The translations under genes were made by a program, and so were the position numbers. A stretch of DNA of 64,000 bases from CAXXHQ01 sp963665265 (GTDB lineage: Bacteria > Planctomycetota > Planctomycetia > Pirellulales > Thermoguttaceae): contig CAXXHQ010000001.1 of assembly GCA_963665265.2 (NCBI GenBank), positions 558,001-622,000 on the forward strand, given 5' to 3'. The notes under the pieces are model-generated. The model did no database searches. It had not been told where the DNA came from and was given only the letters and a program-made list of their open reading frames with translations. Positions 15,530 through 24,866 of this stretch are shown here, piece by piece (within the stretch, counting starts at the first letter, position 1; each line of letters opens with the position of its first letter).

Positions 15530-16486
15530 TTAGCGCGGCTTGCGTTTGGAAAGGCCTTCTGAGGCGGATTTCTTTTTTCCGCCGGGGACTTCCCGCGATG
15601 CGGCACGAGCGCGTCCCTGCGGCGCTGGAGGCGGCGATTTTTTCTTAGCGCCTTTGGCAGGAGCCGCTTCCGGCTCGGACTTTTTCTTCGGCGTCGCCTT
15701 GCCTTTCTCGGCCGAAGCGGGCTTGGCAACGGGGGCCGCTTTTTTGGCGGCCTGCTCTGCCGCAGCTTGCTCTTCGGCCGCTTTTTTGCGGGCGGTCGAG
15801 TCGGCGCGGCGTTTCGGCAAACGTTCGGCGACGGTCGGGTCAATCTCCAGAAGCGTCGCCTTCATCGCCGGCGAAAACGGGTTTGCGGAAAAATCGGCCC
15901 CGAATTGATGAAGTAGCGAACCGAACTCGGCGCCCTTCGCTTTGGCGATCGCCCGTTCGAAACCGGCGGCGACGCCCTTCTCGGCCTCTTTTTCGGTGAC
16001 GACGTCTAGAAGACGAAGCGCCTTCATCGTTCCGCCGTCAACCGGGATCGCATGACCGCCCAACGCCGTCTGAACCACGAAAGCGGCGACGAACGGAGTG
16101 GACCCGTCCATTTCCTCGAGCCATTTAATCGTCGGCCCGAGGTTTTTCTTCTTACGATCCTCGAGATCGAAATTGAATTGCGTTTCAAATACGGAATGCA
16201 ACGCGCGTTTGACGCGATTTGCGGCCGCGCGGGGATCGGGCAAACAGGCCATCGTCTCGGCCAACTCCGTAATGGAGGTGACGCGAACCTCGTTCCAATC
16301 GAAGAACGTATGAACAAGAGCGGCGAACGCCTCCTCGGCGGCCTCATACTTGGCGTCTTCCAAGCAACAAGCGAAGAGGAGGTTCTCCATAACCGTTCGT
16401 TGCGGATTGACGACGACCGGTTTGTAGCGTTTCTTCAATACCTTGTGGACTTTCGCAAGTTGCGCCGATCGGTTTGCTGATGCCAT
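15530..16486 (-). CDS. HhH-GPD/endonuclease III-like protein with a basic Ala/Lys/Pro tail
   Basis: 318 residues. Residues 1-220 are a helical domain resembling the endonuclease III superfamily (TVMENLLFACCLED near the start; GGHAIPVDGGTMKALRLL at 143-160 at the place of the glycosylase VDxH segment, with Asp150 in the position of the catalytic aspartate). The usual hairpin lysine and the four C-terminal iron-sulphur cysteines of Nth are not seen, so DNA glycosylase activity is doubtful. Residues 225-318 are a disordered Ala/Lys/Pro tail likely to bind nucleic acid. It lies between rbfA and the TPR gene in one operon, suggesting a role linked to RNA or ribosome work rather than repair, but this is inference. 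Confidence 0.7.
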   Translation of the reverse strand: MASANRSAQLAKVHKVLKKRYKPVVVNPQRTVMENLLFACCLEDAKYEAAEEAFAALVHTFFDWNEVRVTSITELAETMACLPDPRAAANRVKRALHSVFETQFNFDLEDRKKKNLGPTIKWLEEMDGSTPFVAAFVVQTALGGHAIPVDGGTMKALRLLDVVTEKEAEKGVAAGFERAIAKAKGAEFGSLLHQFGADFSANPFSPAMKATLLEIDPTVAERLPKRRADSTARKKAAEEQAAAEQAAKKAAPVAKPASAEKGKATPKKKSEPEAAPAKGAKKKSPPPAPQGRARAASREVPGGKKKSASEGLSKRKPR

Positions 16487-16544
16487 GATAGTCGCTTCTT
16501 AAATGCAATCTGTTTGAAATGAATTCGCGCCGCCCGCGGAAAAT

Positions 16545-16949
16545 TTATTCCTCTTCGTCGGCGGAATCAGAGTCGGCCAAATCCTCGTCCGGCTCGACCG
16601 GGTCGGCCGGCGGAAGCGATTCGCGAAGAATACGAGAAATTTCAATCGATTTTTTCACGCCCATATCGAGGTAAAAACTGAGCTTCGGCGTGTAACGCAG
16701 TTCAAGGGCCTTGGCGATCTTACTCTGCAAGAATCCGGCCGAGTTCTCTAAACCTCGCATGCAAAGAGCCTGGGCTTTGTCGTCGCCCATCACCGAAACA
16801 TGGACTTTCGCGATGCGCAGGTCGGCGGAAACCTCGACGTAAGTAACGGTCACGCCTTGAACTCGAGGATCTTTAACATCGGTCAAGATCGCCATGCTCG
16901 TGACTTCACGCACGGCTTCGGCGACCTTCTGAACGCGTCGATTCGACAT
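16545..16949 (-). CDS. rbfA: Ribosome-binding factor A
   Basis: 134 residues, the expected size. RbfA binds the 30S subunit during maturation of the 16S 5' region. The KH-like fold is clear: MSNRRVQKVAEAVREVTSMAI at the start, then DPRVQGVTVTYVEVSADLRIAKVHVSV and LRYTPKLSFYLDMGVKKSIEISRIL. A short acidic tail (DEDLADSDSADEEE) follows the core. It lies 63 bases after infB, the conserved order, in the nusA-infB-rbfA operon. Confidence 0.96.
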   Translation of the reverse strand: MSNRRVQKVAEAVREVTSMAILTDVKDPRVQGVTVTYVEVSADLRIAKVHVSVMGDDKAQALCMRGLENSAGFLQSKIAKALELRYTPKLSFYLDMGVKKSIEISRILRESLPPADPVEPDEDLADSDSADEEE

Positions 16950-17012
16950 GGGGCATCCGGAAAAATGATTCGACGCTTCGACGCTCCGGTCAAAAGCGAC
17001 GCAATGGATTTG

Positions 17013-19862
17013 TTATAGCGTACGAGCGACTTCCTCGACCTTGTAGGCCTCGAGAAGATCGCCTTCTTTGACGTCGTTGAAGCCGGCCAACTTGATGCCG
17101 CACTCCATTCCTTCGCGGACTTCGCGGGAGTCGTCTTTTTCCCTCTTCAAGGTGTCGACGGCGTAATCGCCGATGACGCGGCTCTCGCGAATAATGCGAA
17201 TGCGGGCGTCGCGAGCGACCGTACCGGAAATGACTCGGCAGCCGGCCACCGTACCGACGCGGCTGATGTGGAAGGCTTTCTGGACCAAGGCTCGACCCAA
17301 ATCTTTTTCGAGCCGCTCGGGCTTGAGCATGCCTTCCAAGGCGGCTTTTAACTCGTCGGTGACTTGATAAATGATGTCGTATCGGCGAATTTGCACGCCC
17401 AGGGTCTCGGCCAAAGCGCGAGCCTTTTCGTCGGGCACGACGGTGAAGCCGATGATGATGGCGTCGGAGGCGTGAGCGAGATGAACGTCGGCCTCGGACA
17501 CGCCGCCCACCGTCGCTTGCAGCAACTTGACTTGAACCTCGGGATGTTCGAGCTTGGTCAATTCCTTGCGGATAGCTTCGATCGAACCGCGAGTGTCGGC
17601 TCGCAAAATAACGTTCAATGTACGAACCGAGCCGTCTTGACCGAGTCGCTCGTAAAGATTTTCCAAGGTAACGTGCGTTTTGACGCCGCCCAACTCACGG
17701 GCGCGATTTTCGGCAAATCGTTGTTCAGCCAATTCGCGAGCCTGCGCGATGTCGGAAAGAACGTAGAAACGATCTCCCGCGCCAGGAGCGGCGTTCAAGC
17801 CGGTCACGTTCACGGGGGTGGAAGGGCCAACTTCTTCGTAGCGTTTACTCGGGTCGAGCGTATCGACCATCGCCTTGACGCGGCCGTAGGTGGAGCCGCA
17901 GACGATGATGTCGCCGACGCGAAGCGTTCCGTCACGGACGAGAATTTTCGCGATGACGCCGCGATCGACGTTCATTTCGGCTTCGATACAGGTACCTCGG
18001 GCGGGGCGATCAAAATTCGCCTTGTAGTTATGCAACTCGGCGACGGTCAGCAACGTTTCGAGCAATTCGTCGATGCCTTGTCCGGTCGTCGCGCTCGTTT
18101 TGATCACTTCCGTTTCGCCGCCCCATTCGCTAGGCAAGAGCTCGTTGGCGGCCAACTGTTCGTAAGCTCGCTGCGGATTCGCGCCGGGCAAATCGATTTT
18201 ATTCAAAGCGACGACGATCGGAGCGCCGGCGGCCCGCGCGTGGCTAATCGCCTCTTCGGTTTGGGGCATGACGCCGTCCTCGGCGGCGACGACCAACACG
18301 GCGATGTCGGTGACGTTGGCGCCGCGAGCGCGCATTTCCGTGAATGCTTCGTGACCAGGGGTATCGACGAAGGCGATGGACCGGCCGTCCTTTTCAACGC
18401 GATAGGCGCGAATATGTTGCGTGATGCCGCCCTTCTCTTTCGAAGCGACGTTGATGCCGATGATGCGGTCCAACAGCGAAGTCTTGCCGTGGTCGACGTG
18501 GCCAAGGAAAGTGACGATAGGCGGGCGAGGCTTCAGCAAAGCCGGATCGTCCTCGGCGTCGAGCGCGGCGATGACGTCGCGTTCCAAGTTTTGCTCTTGT
18601 TGGAAGCGAACGTCCACGCCGAACTCCGAAGCGAGCATTTCGGCCATATCCGGATCGAGAGTCGCGGCGATATTGGTCATGACGCCCATCTCGAGAAGCT
18701 TTCCCAAGATGTTTTTGGCCGGCACGCCGATCGCTTCGGAGAAGCTGCGTACCGTGCAAGGAAACTCGACCACGACGCTCTCCTTTCGCGGAGCGGCGGT
18801 GTTGTTTGCGCCAGTCCGCTTAATGTGGGTTTTCCGCCGAAGGATAGCGCCGGTCTGCGTTTCGCCTTCTTCAGACTCGTCGCCGCGTCGTTTAACGGCG
18901 GAAGATTTCTTTCGCTTGAGTTGGCGTTGCTCGCGGCCGCCCAAACCAGTCCCGCCCTCCTCTTCGACGAATCCGACTTCGCCGCGTTTTGCCTTACGGC
19001 GTTCGCGCGAGGTAGTCGATCCGGATGCGACGGCGGCGGCGTCGTCGGCGGGTTTTCCGCCGCGATCTGCGGCTTTGCGTTTTTCCTCCGCCTTGCGTAA
19101 GTGCTCGGAAAGCGGCTTTGCGCCGGCTCGGCCCGCACGAATAGCGTCCAGAGGAAGCTTAATATCAGGTTTTTGAGGGGCTGGCTCCTTCGCCTTCAAC
19201 TTGGCCGACGGCCTTGCGGCGGCAGGAGGCAACGGAGCCAATTTGATAGTCGGTCCGGAACGCTCTTTATCGCGTTCCTTGCGAGGACGCTCTTGCGACG
19301 CCCCTCCGCCTTCGGGACGGCGAGATCGCGAGCGCAACTCAGGGATCTGCGACATGCTCCGCCGCTTCGCCTCTTCGGGAAGCATGAAATCGTCAGGCTT
19401 GAGGACTTCCGGCTCGCTTGGCGCTTTCTCTTCTTCGACCGCAGCCGGAGGAGTAAGCGTCGGCGTAACGACAGGCTCGACAGGCTCGACAGGCTCGACT
19501 TTCTTCGGCGCGACGGGCGTCTCCTCGATTTCCGGCTTCGGAGCCGGCTTTTTCTTGAGCGAAGCCGGCTTCTCCGGTTTCGGCATCTCGAGGACGGGGA
19601 TTTTACCTCCGCTCGAACCGGAAGGGGCAATATAATCTTCGCGACGAAACGCCTGAGACGTTTCGCTCTCACCCTTAACCGGGGCGGCCGCTTTCGGCGA
19701 CTTGGATCGATTGATAAACGCCTTGAGCTTATCCGCCTCCTCGTCCGACAGGCTGGCGAGCGCGGACCCCTTCCCGGTGATCCCTGCTTTCGTACAGATA
19801 TCGACAAGGACCTTATTGTCGATGTTCAGCTCTTTGGCTAACGCATAGATGCGAATTGGCAA
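17013..19862 (-). CDS. infB: Translation initiation factor IF-2
   Basis: 949 residues, starting at a TTG (19860-19862) with GAGGGAG seven bases upstream. IF-2 places initiator tRNA on the 30S subunit and promotes subunit joining as a GTPase. The N-terminal IF2N domain is at 1-50, then a long Pro/Lys/Glu-rich low-complexity arm (55-355), a second IF2N module (about 362-415), the G domain with GHVDHGKT (454-461), DTPGHE and NKID, then domains II, III and the tRNA-binding C-terminal domain. The long charged arm explains the large shadow reading frames on the other strand. Second gene of the operon, 128 bases after nusA. Confidence 0.97.
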   Translation of the reverse strand: MPIRIYALAKELNIDNKVLVDICTKAGITGKGSALASLSDEEADKLKAFINRSKSPKAAAPVKGESETSQAFRREDYIAPSGSSGGKIPVLEMPKPEKPASLKKKPAPKPEIEETPVAPKKVEPVEPVEPVVTPTLTPPAAVEEEKAPSEPEVLKPDDFMLPEEAKRRSMSQIPELRSRSRRPEGGGASQERPRKERDKERSGPTIKLAPLPPAAARPSAKLKAKEPAPQKPDIKLPLDAIRAGRAGAKPLSEHLRKAEEKRKAADRGGKPADDAAAVASGSTTSRERRKAKRGEVGFVEEEGGTGLGGREQRQLKRKKSSAVKRRGDESEEGETQTGAILRRKTHIKRTGANNTAAPRKESVVVEFPCTVRSFSEAIGVPAKNILGKLLEMGVMTNIAATLDPDMAEMLASEFGVDVRFQQEQNLERDVIAALDAEDDPALLKPRPPIVTFLGHVDHGKTSLLDRIIGINVASKEKGGITQHIRAYRVEKDGRSIAFVDTPGHEAFTEMRARGANVTDIAVLVVAAEDGVMPQTEEAISHARAAGAPIVVALNKIDLPGANPQRAYEQLAANELLPSEWGGETEVIKTSATTGQGIDELLETLLTVAELHNYKANFDRPARGTCIEAEMNVDRGVIAKILVRDGTLRVGDIIVCGSTYGRVKAMVDTLDPSKRYEEVGPSTPVNVTGLNAAPGAGDRFYVLSDIAQARELAEQRFAENRARELGGVKTHVTLENLYERLGQDGSVRTLNVILRADTRGSIEAIRKELTKLEHPEVQVKLLQATVGGVSEADVHLAHASDAIIIGFTVVPDEKARALAETLGVQIRRYDIIYQVTDELKAALEGMLKPERLEKDLGRALVQKAFHISRVGTVAGCRVISGTVARDARIRIIRESRVIGDYAVDTLKREKDDSREVREGMECGIKLAGFNDVKEGDLLEAYKVEEVARTL

Positions 19863-19990
19863 CGGGCGACTCCCTCAAAACCTTGACGCCGAACCGGAAA
19901 AATGCGGTTGGGGTCTTCGAGTCAAAAATCCATATTTCACGCGCTTCAAGACGACGCCTTAAAGCTGTATTATTCAGTTTTCTCGTCGAG

Positions 19991-21268
19991 TTACTCCGGC
20001 GACGTCTTTTCGGCGGGAGCGCTCTCGTCCTCGTAGGCGGGCGCTTGCTCTTCGACATTCTCCGCAGCGGCGATGCGATCTTTATCACGTTGTTTGCGAC
20101 GTTGCTCGGAGGCGGCCGCCTCGGCCTCCTCGGCCTTCGATTCGGCCTGAGCGACGATGTGATCCGCTTGTTCTTGCGAGAGCCCGCCCATCTCCATCAA
20201 CGCATCCGGCTCGATGATCGATAAATCGTCGAAGGTCAAGAAACCCTCGCCGACCAATTTTTCAGCCAACTCCGGCTCCACGCCGTCCAAGGAGGAGAAA
20301 CCGGCCACGGCTTGTTCGATTTGCTCGTCCAGCTCCTCGCGAGTCATGATCTCGATATCCCAACCGCATAGCTTGCTGGCCAAACGAACGTTCTGACCGC
20401 GACGGCCGATCGCCAAGGAAAGCTGATCCTCTTGCACCAGCACAATCGCGCGACCGAGCATTTGGCAGAGAATCACCTCTTCAACTTGCGAGGGCTGCAA
20501 GGCGTTGGGAATCAACGCCTGCATATCGTCGCTCCAACGAACGATGTCGATGCGTTCGCCGCCCAACTCATCGACGATGTTTTTGATTCGATTACCGCGA
20601 ACGCCGACGCAAGCGCCGACGCAATCGACGCGTTGATCCGAACTGGTCACGGCGACTTTCGTCCGATAGCCCGGCTCGCGGGAAATGGCGCGAACTTCGA
20701 TCACGCCCTCGGAAATTTCGGGGATCTCTTGCTCGAACAAGCGCTGCACTAAAGCCGGCTTCGTTCGACTGAGGATAACCTTGATGCGGCTTCCCGACTT
20801 ACGGACCTCATAAACGGTAGCGCGAACGCGTTCATTGGGGTGGTGCGATTCCCCGGGAATCTGTTCGCTCTTCGGCAAAATGGCCTCGACGTTGCCCAAG
20901 GAGACCGTGGCTGCGCCGCCCTCATAACGCTGGATCACGCCGGTGATCAGTTGACCTCGCAACTCGTCGTACTCGTCGAAGAGCTGATCCCGTTCCGCTT
21001 CGCGGATTTTTTGGATCATAACCTGCTTGGCGGTTTGCGCGCCGATGCGTTCCGATATTTCCGAAGGATCGAGAGGAACGCCGTCGCACGCTCCGCTGAT
21101 CGTGCCGTTCGCGCGATTGATTTCCACGACGATGTTCGCCTGCTCGCCGTAATGCTTCTTGGCGGCGGAGACAAGAGCCGCTTCGATTCCGCCGAACACG
21201 ACCTCCTTGTCGATGTTCTTATCGCGGTGAATCGCGTCAACGATTCTCAATACTTCGTTGGGATCCAT
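19991..21268 (-). CDS. nusA: Transcription elongation/termination factor NusA
   Basis: 425 residues. NusA binds RNA polymerase and RNA and modulates pausing, termination and antitermination. Order: N-terminal polymerase-binding domain (1-125), S1 domain (about 130-200, GVIQRYEGGAATVSLGNVEAILP), two KH domains (about 205-345; GVRGNRIKNIVDELGGERIDIV and LAIGRRGQNVRLASKL), then a helix-hairpin-helix-like segment (about 350-395) and an acidic tail. Normal start ATG at 21266-21268. It opens the nusA-infB-rbfA operon. No rimP gene precedes it, which is the usual order; instead there is a 461-bp gap with hairpins. Confidence 0.97.
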   Translation of the reverse strand: MDPNEVLRIVDAIHRDKNIDKEVVFGGIEAALVSAAKKHYGEQANIVVEINRANGTISGACDGVPLDPSEISERIGAQTAKQVMIQKIREAERDQLFDEYDELRGQLITGVIQRYEGGAATVSLGNVEAILPKSEQIPGESHHPNERVRATVYEVRKSGSRIKVILSRTKPALVQRLFEQEIPEISEGVIEVRAISREPGYRTKVAVTSSDQRVDCVGACVGVRGNRIKNIVDELGGERIDIVRWSDDMQALIPNALQPSQVEEVILCQMLGRAIVLVQEDQLSLAIGRRGQNVRLASKLCGWDIEIMTREELDEQIEQAVAGFSSLDGVEPELAEKLVGEGFLTFDDLSIIEPDALMEMGGLSQEQADHIVAQAESKAEEAEAAASEQRRKQRDKDRIAAAENVEEQAPAYEDESAPAEKTSPE

Positions 21269-21489
21269 CGGTCCTCTCTTTTCTTATTTCGCACTTCCAA
21301 AACGGTTGACGACGTCAAGCTCGCGCACTTATCGACGAAAGGGAGCGATTCCCCGAAGTGAAATCGCCGTCGAACGCACGAACGCATCGTGAAATAATTA
21401 ACGGGCGGTCCATATACGACAAAACCTTCGCGCCGCAACGTTTTCGGTCATCCGCAAGACTAGGCGAATGCGCACCGCCACGTGGCGAC

Positions 21490-21665
21490 GAGAAGGCTCT
21501 CGCCTTCTCCGCAATAAATAATTGCCGACCTCCCCGATCAGCAAAAGCCGATCAAGACGCCGCAAAATCTTGCGAGAGCTAAACTTAGTGTTTTAGCAAT
21601 CCGGTAAGCATACCGGCCGGAACATGGAGTGTCAAGCCGTACAGGCCTCTCCGCTGAACGCGGAG
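21490..21665. other. Hairpin cluster in the 461-bp gap upstream of nusA
   Basis: Three perfect short stem-loops are seen in 21269-21729: GAGAAGGC-TCTC-GCCTTCTC (21490-21509), CCGGTA-AGCA-TACCGG (21601-21616) and CTCCGC-TGAAC-GCGGAG (21649-21665). No gene is supported here. They may be the terminator region of the ketosynthase-like gene and/or leader structure of nusA, which in many bacteria is autoregulated. No T-run follows any of them on the minus strand. Confidence 0.45.
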
Positions 21666-21729
21666 AACCAGAATTTAACGTATTTCTCGAGGAGTTCATG
21701 AAAGAGAGGAAACGCCCCCTTCTATCATA

Positions 21730-23073
21730 CTACTCGCAAAACCGTCGAACCAACACGGCGCTCGCCTGCCCTTGCGGGGTATACGACAAGTTAATAAATG
21801 AAGTACCTGCAGCAAGACCACTCGACGAAGCAACGGAAACCGGGCATTCGGGATCGGGCGTTTCGTAGTTTAGCGTCGGGAAAAGCTGATCGGCGCCCAA
21901 AGCCAAAACCGAGGCGATCAACTCAACCACTCCTCCGCCAGCCCCGAGATTTCCAAAGTTGCTTTTTGGAGCAACCACCGGAATCGGCGTCGATCGACCG
22001 GCAAAAACATGGGCGATCGCTTGCGCCTCCTCGACGTCGCCGGTCCGGGTTCCCAGCCCATGCGCGTTAATATGCCCAACATCATCAAGACTCAGGCCGG
22101 AGGAAGCCAAAACCGCCTTCAAAACATTCTCGACGGCTTGACGACGATTGGCGATGAGCGGGCGATTTGCCGCAAAACTTGAAGCGGATGCGAGCACTTC
22201 ACCATAGATCGTTGCGCCACGGGCCTTGGCCGATTCCAAGCTTTCAATAACGAGGGCGCCGGCGCCTTCGCCTAACACTTCTCCCGTGCGGTTTTTATCG
22301 AACGGACGACTCGCCAAAGCCGCGTCAACATCGGCCAAGGCTAGCTCTTCCTGCTGCACCGCATGAATCGTCTTCATTGAATGGAGCCGAGTACCAGTAC
22401 ATCCAACGAGCATGAGGTCGGCCGACCCACGAACAATGATTTGCGTGGCCTCGCCTAGAGCGATATTTCCTGAGGCCTCCCGCAGAGTCACGGAGTTGCT
22501 CGGCCCGCGAAAATCGTTGTAAATCGCAATGTGGCTGGCCGGCATATTTGGCAGGAATTTCAACAGCCAAAGCGGCGACATTTTCTGCAGACCTTCGCCG
22601 CCCCAGCGCGAAAATTGAAACTCTCCGTTTTCATCCACGCATTGCCGAATTCCCTCGATGAACTCATCCGGAGGGGAAAGCATGTAGTCCGACCCAAAGC
22701 TGACGCCAGTCCGCTCCGCTTGAAGGCTGCCGTAGGCGACTCCTGCGTCTCCCAAGGCAATTTGGGCAGCGGCGACCCCCATCTGGCATTCGCGGCACAT
22801 TAGCTTCGTACCTTTGCGAATGGCTTTCTTTTGCTCTTTATCGAGCGGCCCGAAGTTATCGATATCGCCCGTGAAGTCACGCGATTCCGCGGCAAAGCGA
22901 ATTGAAAGCCCTTCAGTATGCCCCATCGTCAGAGGCGCAACCGCGTTTTTGCGGTCAATCAGACCAGCCCAAAGCGACTCCTTTGAGCACCCAAGAGGAG
23001 AAACCGCTCCGAGGCCAGTAATAACGACACGCTTTTTCGAGGACGCCGAAACCATACTCGCTTCCCGTTGCAT
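21730..23073 (-). CDS. Ketosynthase-fold protein lacking the catalytic cysteine (KSQ/CLF-like)
   Basis: 447 residues, the length and fold of a FabF-type beta-ketoacyl-ACP synthase: RVVITGLGAVSPLG at the N-terminus, a GSDYMLSP segment, PFDKNRTGEVLGEGAGALVIE, NAHGLGTRTGD and KSNFGNLGAGGGVVE. The nucleophilic cysteine region (TACASA in FabF) reads TLREASGN, placing Glu199 where the cysteine should be. The second catalytic histidine (KSxxGH) is Asn375; the first histidine, His338, and Lys370 are kept. It therefore cannot condense acyl chains by the normal route. It may act as a decarboxylating priming KS or as a chain-length-factor-like partner. No ACP or second KS is adjacent; the true FabF is at 32.6-33.9 kb. 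An ATG 18 bases downstream is an alternative start. Confidence 0.85.
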   Translation of the reverse strand: MQREASMVSASSKKRVVITGLGAVSPLGCSKESLWAGLIDRKNAVAPLTMGHTEGLSIRFAAESRDFTGDIDNFGPLDKEQKKAIRKGTKLMCRECQMGVAAAQIALGDAGVAYGSLQAERTGVSFGSDYMLSPPDEFIEGIRQCVDENGEFQFSRWGGEGLQKMSPLWLLKFLPNMPASHIAIYNDFRGPSNSVTLREASGNIALGEATQIIVRGSADLMLVGCTGTRLHSMKTIHAVQQEELALADVDAALASRPFDKNRTGEVLGEGAGALVIESLESAKARGATIYGEVLASASSFAANRPLIANRRQAVENVLKAVLASSGLSLDDVGHINAHGLGTRTGDVEEAQAIAHVFAGRSTPIPVVAPKSNFGNLGAGGGVVELIASVLALGADQLFPTLNYETPDPECPVSVASSSGLAAGTSFINLSYTPQGQASAVLVRRFCE

Positions 23074-23311
23074 TCAAAATACCCCAGGGGGTTGCTGTTA
23101 GAGCCAACAGTCTATCGCAAGAACCTGCGGAAGTCGAGAGGCTGCTTACCCTGCCCCCCCAACCATTCCCCTCCAAGCCAGCAACGAATCATTTTGTTCA
23201 TATAATCCATAAGAAAAGTATCGGGGTAGCGCGAATTGCCCTAGAAGCACAATGAAAACCCAGCTATAGTGCCCCCCGACGTTCAGCTCCTCAAAAAAGG
23301 TTGAAATCGGT

Positions 23312-24574
23312 ATGAATGCGATGGCCACACTACTCCCCTTCGTCGGAGTCCTCACCGCATTAGCGACCGCCTACATTCTCGTTAAAGTCTTTCCTGTTAC
23401 GGCAAGCATCGGCCGCACCCAATCTATTGACGGCCTTCGCGGTTTTCTAGCCGTTTTCGTCGTTCTCCATCACGCGGCAGTTTGGCGTCTCTATCTCGTC
23501 TCTTATACATGGGAAAACCCCAAAGGAATAGCCGGCTTCTTCGGGCCTGGCAGCGTATCTCTTTTTTTTATGATAACGGGCTTCCTGTTTTACTCCAAAA
23601 TCCTAGATGCGGACCAGAAGCCGCTCGACTGGACAAGAATTTACGTTTCCAGAATACTGCGACTCACGCCTCTCTACCTCTTTGCAATGGCGATACTCGT
23701 CATTTTCGTCGCATTCTCCACGCATTTCGTTCTAAAAACCTCTCGGATTCAGTTTGCTAAGGATTTATTTCAATGGTGCACTTTCACTATAACGGGCACG
23801 CCCGGCATAAATAATTATCCGAGAACCGCTCAAATCATCTGCTCCGTAATGTGGACGCTCCCTTACGAATGGATGTTCTACTTCACACTTCCGGCCTTGG
23901 CCGCATTCACAAGAAGACGGCCCCCGAAAAAAGTCGTGCTGTTCGGTTGCATAGCGTTATTGATCTATGGCCACTATAATAAATTTACTCTTAATTACCC
24001 CGTGAACGGATTTCTGATGGGAATGAGCGCCGCCCTCTTCTCAAAATACACTAACATCCGAAGCATAGCGAATTCCGCCTCCGCCTCACTAACCGTTCTC
24101 GCCTGCTTTGCCGGCTCTTTTGCTCTTTTTTGTTTCACAGAAAACAACAGTTTTGTTTGGCCATTAGCCGGCGCATTCATCTTGATCGCCGGCGGCAATA
24201 CGCTGTTCGGACTATTGACGGTCGCACCGTCACGACTCTTAGGAGAGATCAGCTACAGCGTTTATTTGCTTCATGGTTTTTTCTTTTTTGCGGGCTATAA
24301 CTTTTTCTTTGGAACGAGAACTTCCGCCCAATTTTCTCCGCTGCAACATTGGCTGATCGTCTTCGCGTGCATGCCTGTATTTTTGCTTGGATGCTGCCTA
24401 ACATTCAAATACATCGAAGCTCCCGCCATGCGTTTCGTTTCATCTGCAACGTCTTTAGCTCATTCCTTTTTCCGTCTTGGACGAGCGGCTCGGCCCGCGA
24501 CGGCTCTCCGCATATTTAGCCCCGAAACTTCCGAGACAACTAAAGGCATCAAGCGATTTCGAAAAGCCGCTTAA
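23312..24574 (+). CDS. Acyltransferase-3 family membrane protein (OafA-like)
   Basis: 420 residues with about ten hydrophobic segments. The acyltransferase-3 signature SIDGLRGFLAVFVVLHH is at about 37-53, with the conserved His pair, followed by GSVSLFFMITGFLF and the SRILRLTPLYLF segment. Near the end, SYSVYLLHGFFFF matches the family's last helices. Such enzymes O-acetylate or otherwise acylate sugars, peptidoglycan or surface polysaccharide at the inner membrane. Divergent from the ketosynthase-like gene with a 238-bp gap; no glycosyltransferases adjoin. The 24575-24754 stretch after it holds no gene. Confidence 0.88.
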   Translation: MNAMATLLPFVGVLTALATAYILVKVFPVTASIGRTQSIDGLRGFLAVFVVLHHAAVWRLYLVSYTWENPKGIAGFFGPGSVSLFFMITGFLFYSKILDADQKPLDWTRIYVSRILRLTPLYLFAMAILVIFVAFSTHFVLKTSRIQFAKDLFQWCTFTITGTPGINNYPRTAQIICSVMWTLPYEWMFYFTLPALAAFTRRRPPKKVVLFGCIALLIYGHYNKFTLNYPVNGFLMGMSAALFSKYTNIRSIANSASASLTVLACFAGSFALFCFTENNSFVWPLAGAFILIAGGNTLFGLLTVAPSRLLGEISYSVYLLHGFFFFAGYNFFFGTRTSAQFSPLQHWLIVFACMPVFLLGCCLTFKYIEAPAMRFVSSATSLAHSFFRLGRAARPATALRIFSPETSETTKGIKRFRKAA

Positions 24575-24754
24575 TACAAACACTACGCGACACTCCGTCG
24601 TCTCCAAAGGGGCGTAGCTTCAACACTGCGAAAGCGCCGCCAACAACAACTTAAGTTCTTTATTCAAAAGGACTTACGAAACAGCGCAGCTTCTCGCCAA
24701 GTCCACCCGCAGATAAGCACGCAGCCCCCCCCTCTAATTATCTACGCCCATCTT

Positions 24755-24782
24755 GCGTACTGATGTATTTACCCTATAATCG
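24755..24782 (+). promoter_or_regulatory. Putative sigma70 promoter for the giant secreted protein
   Basis: -35 TTGCGT (24755-24760), 16-bp spacer, -10 TATAAT (24777-24782), about 85 bases before the chosen ATG. It is the only good match in the 24575-24866 gap. Confidence 0.6.
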
Positions 24783-24866
24783 GCATAGTCGATTTGATCG
24801 ATCTTTTCGTCACGTCTTTTCACTGTTTTGGGTTTAAGAAACTCCATCTCGCAAAGGCAGCCGATC

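Noticed and set aside
17364..19100. 578-codon open frame on the plus strand over infB
   Set aside because: Antisense to the IF-2 gene. The GC-rich codon bias of infB creates the open frame; its composition is not protein-like.
21490..21509. Rho-independent terminator for the ketosynthase-like gene
   Set aside because: The perfect stem has no T-run on the minus strand and lies more than 200 bases after the stop; kept only as a hairpin.
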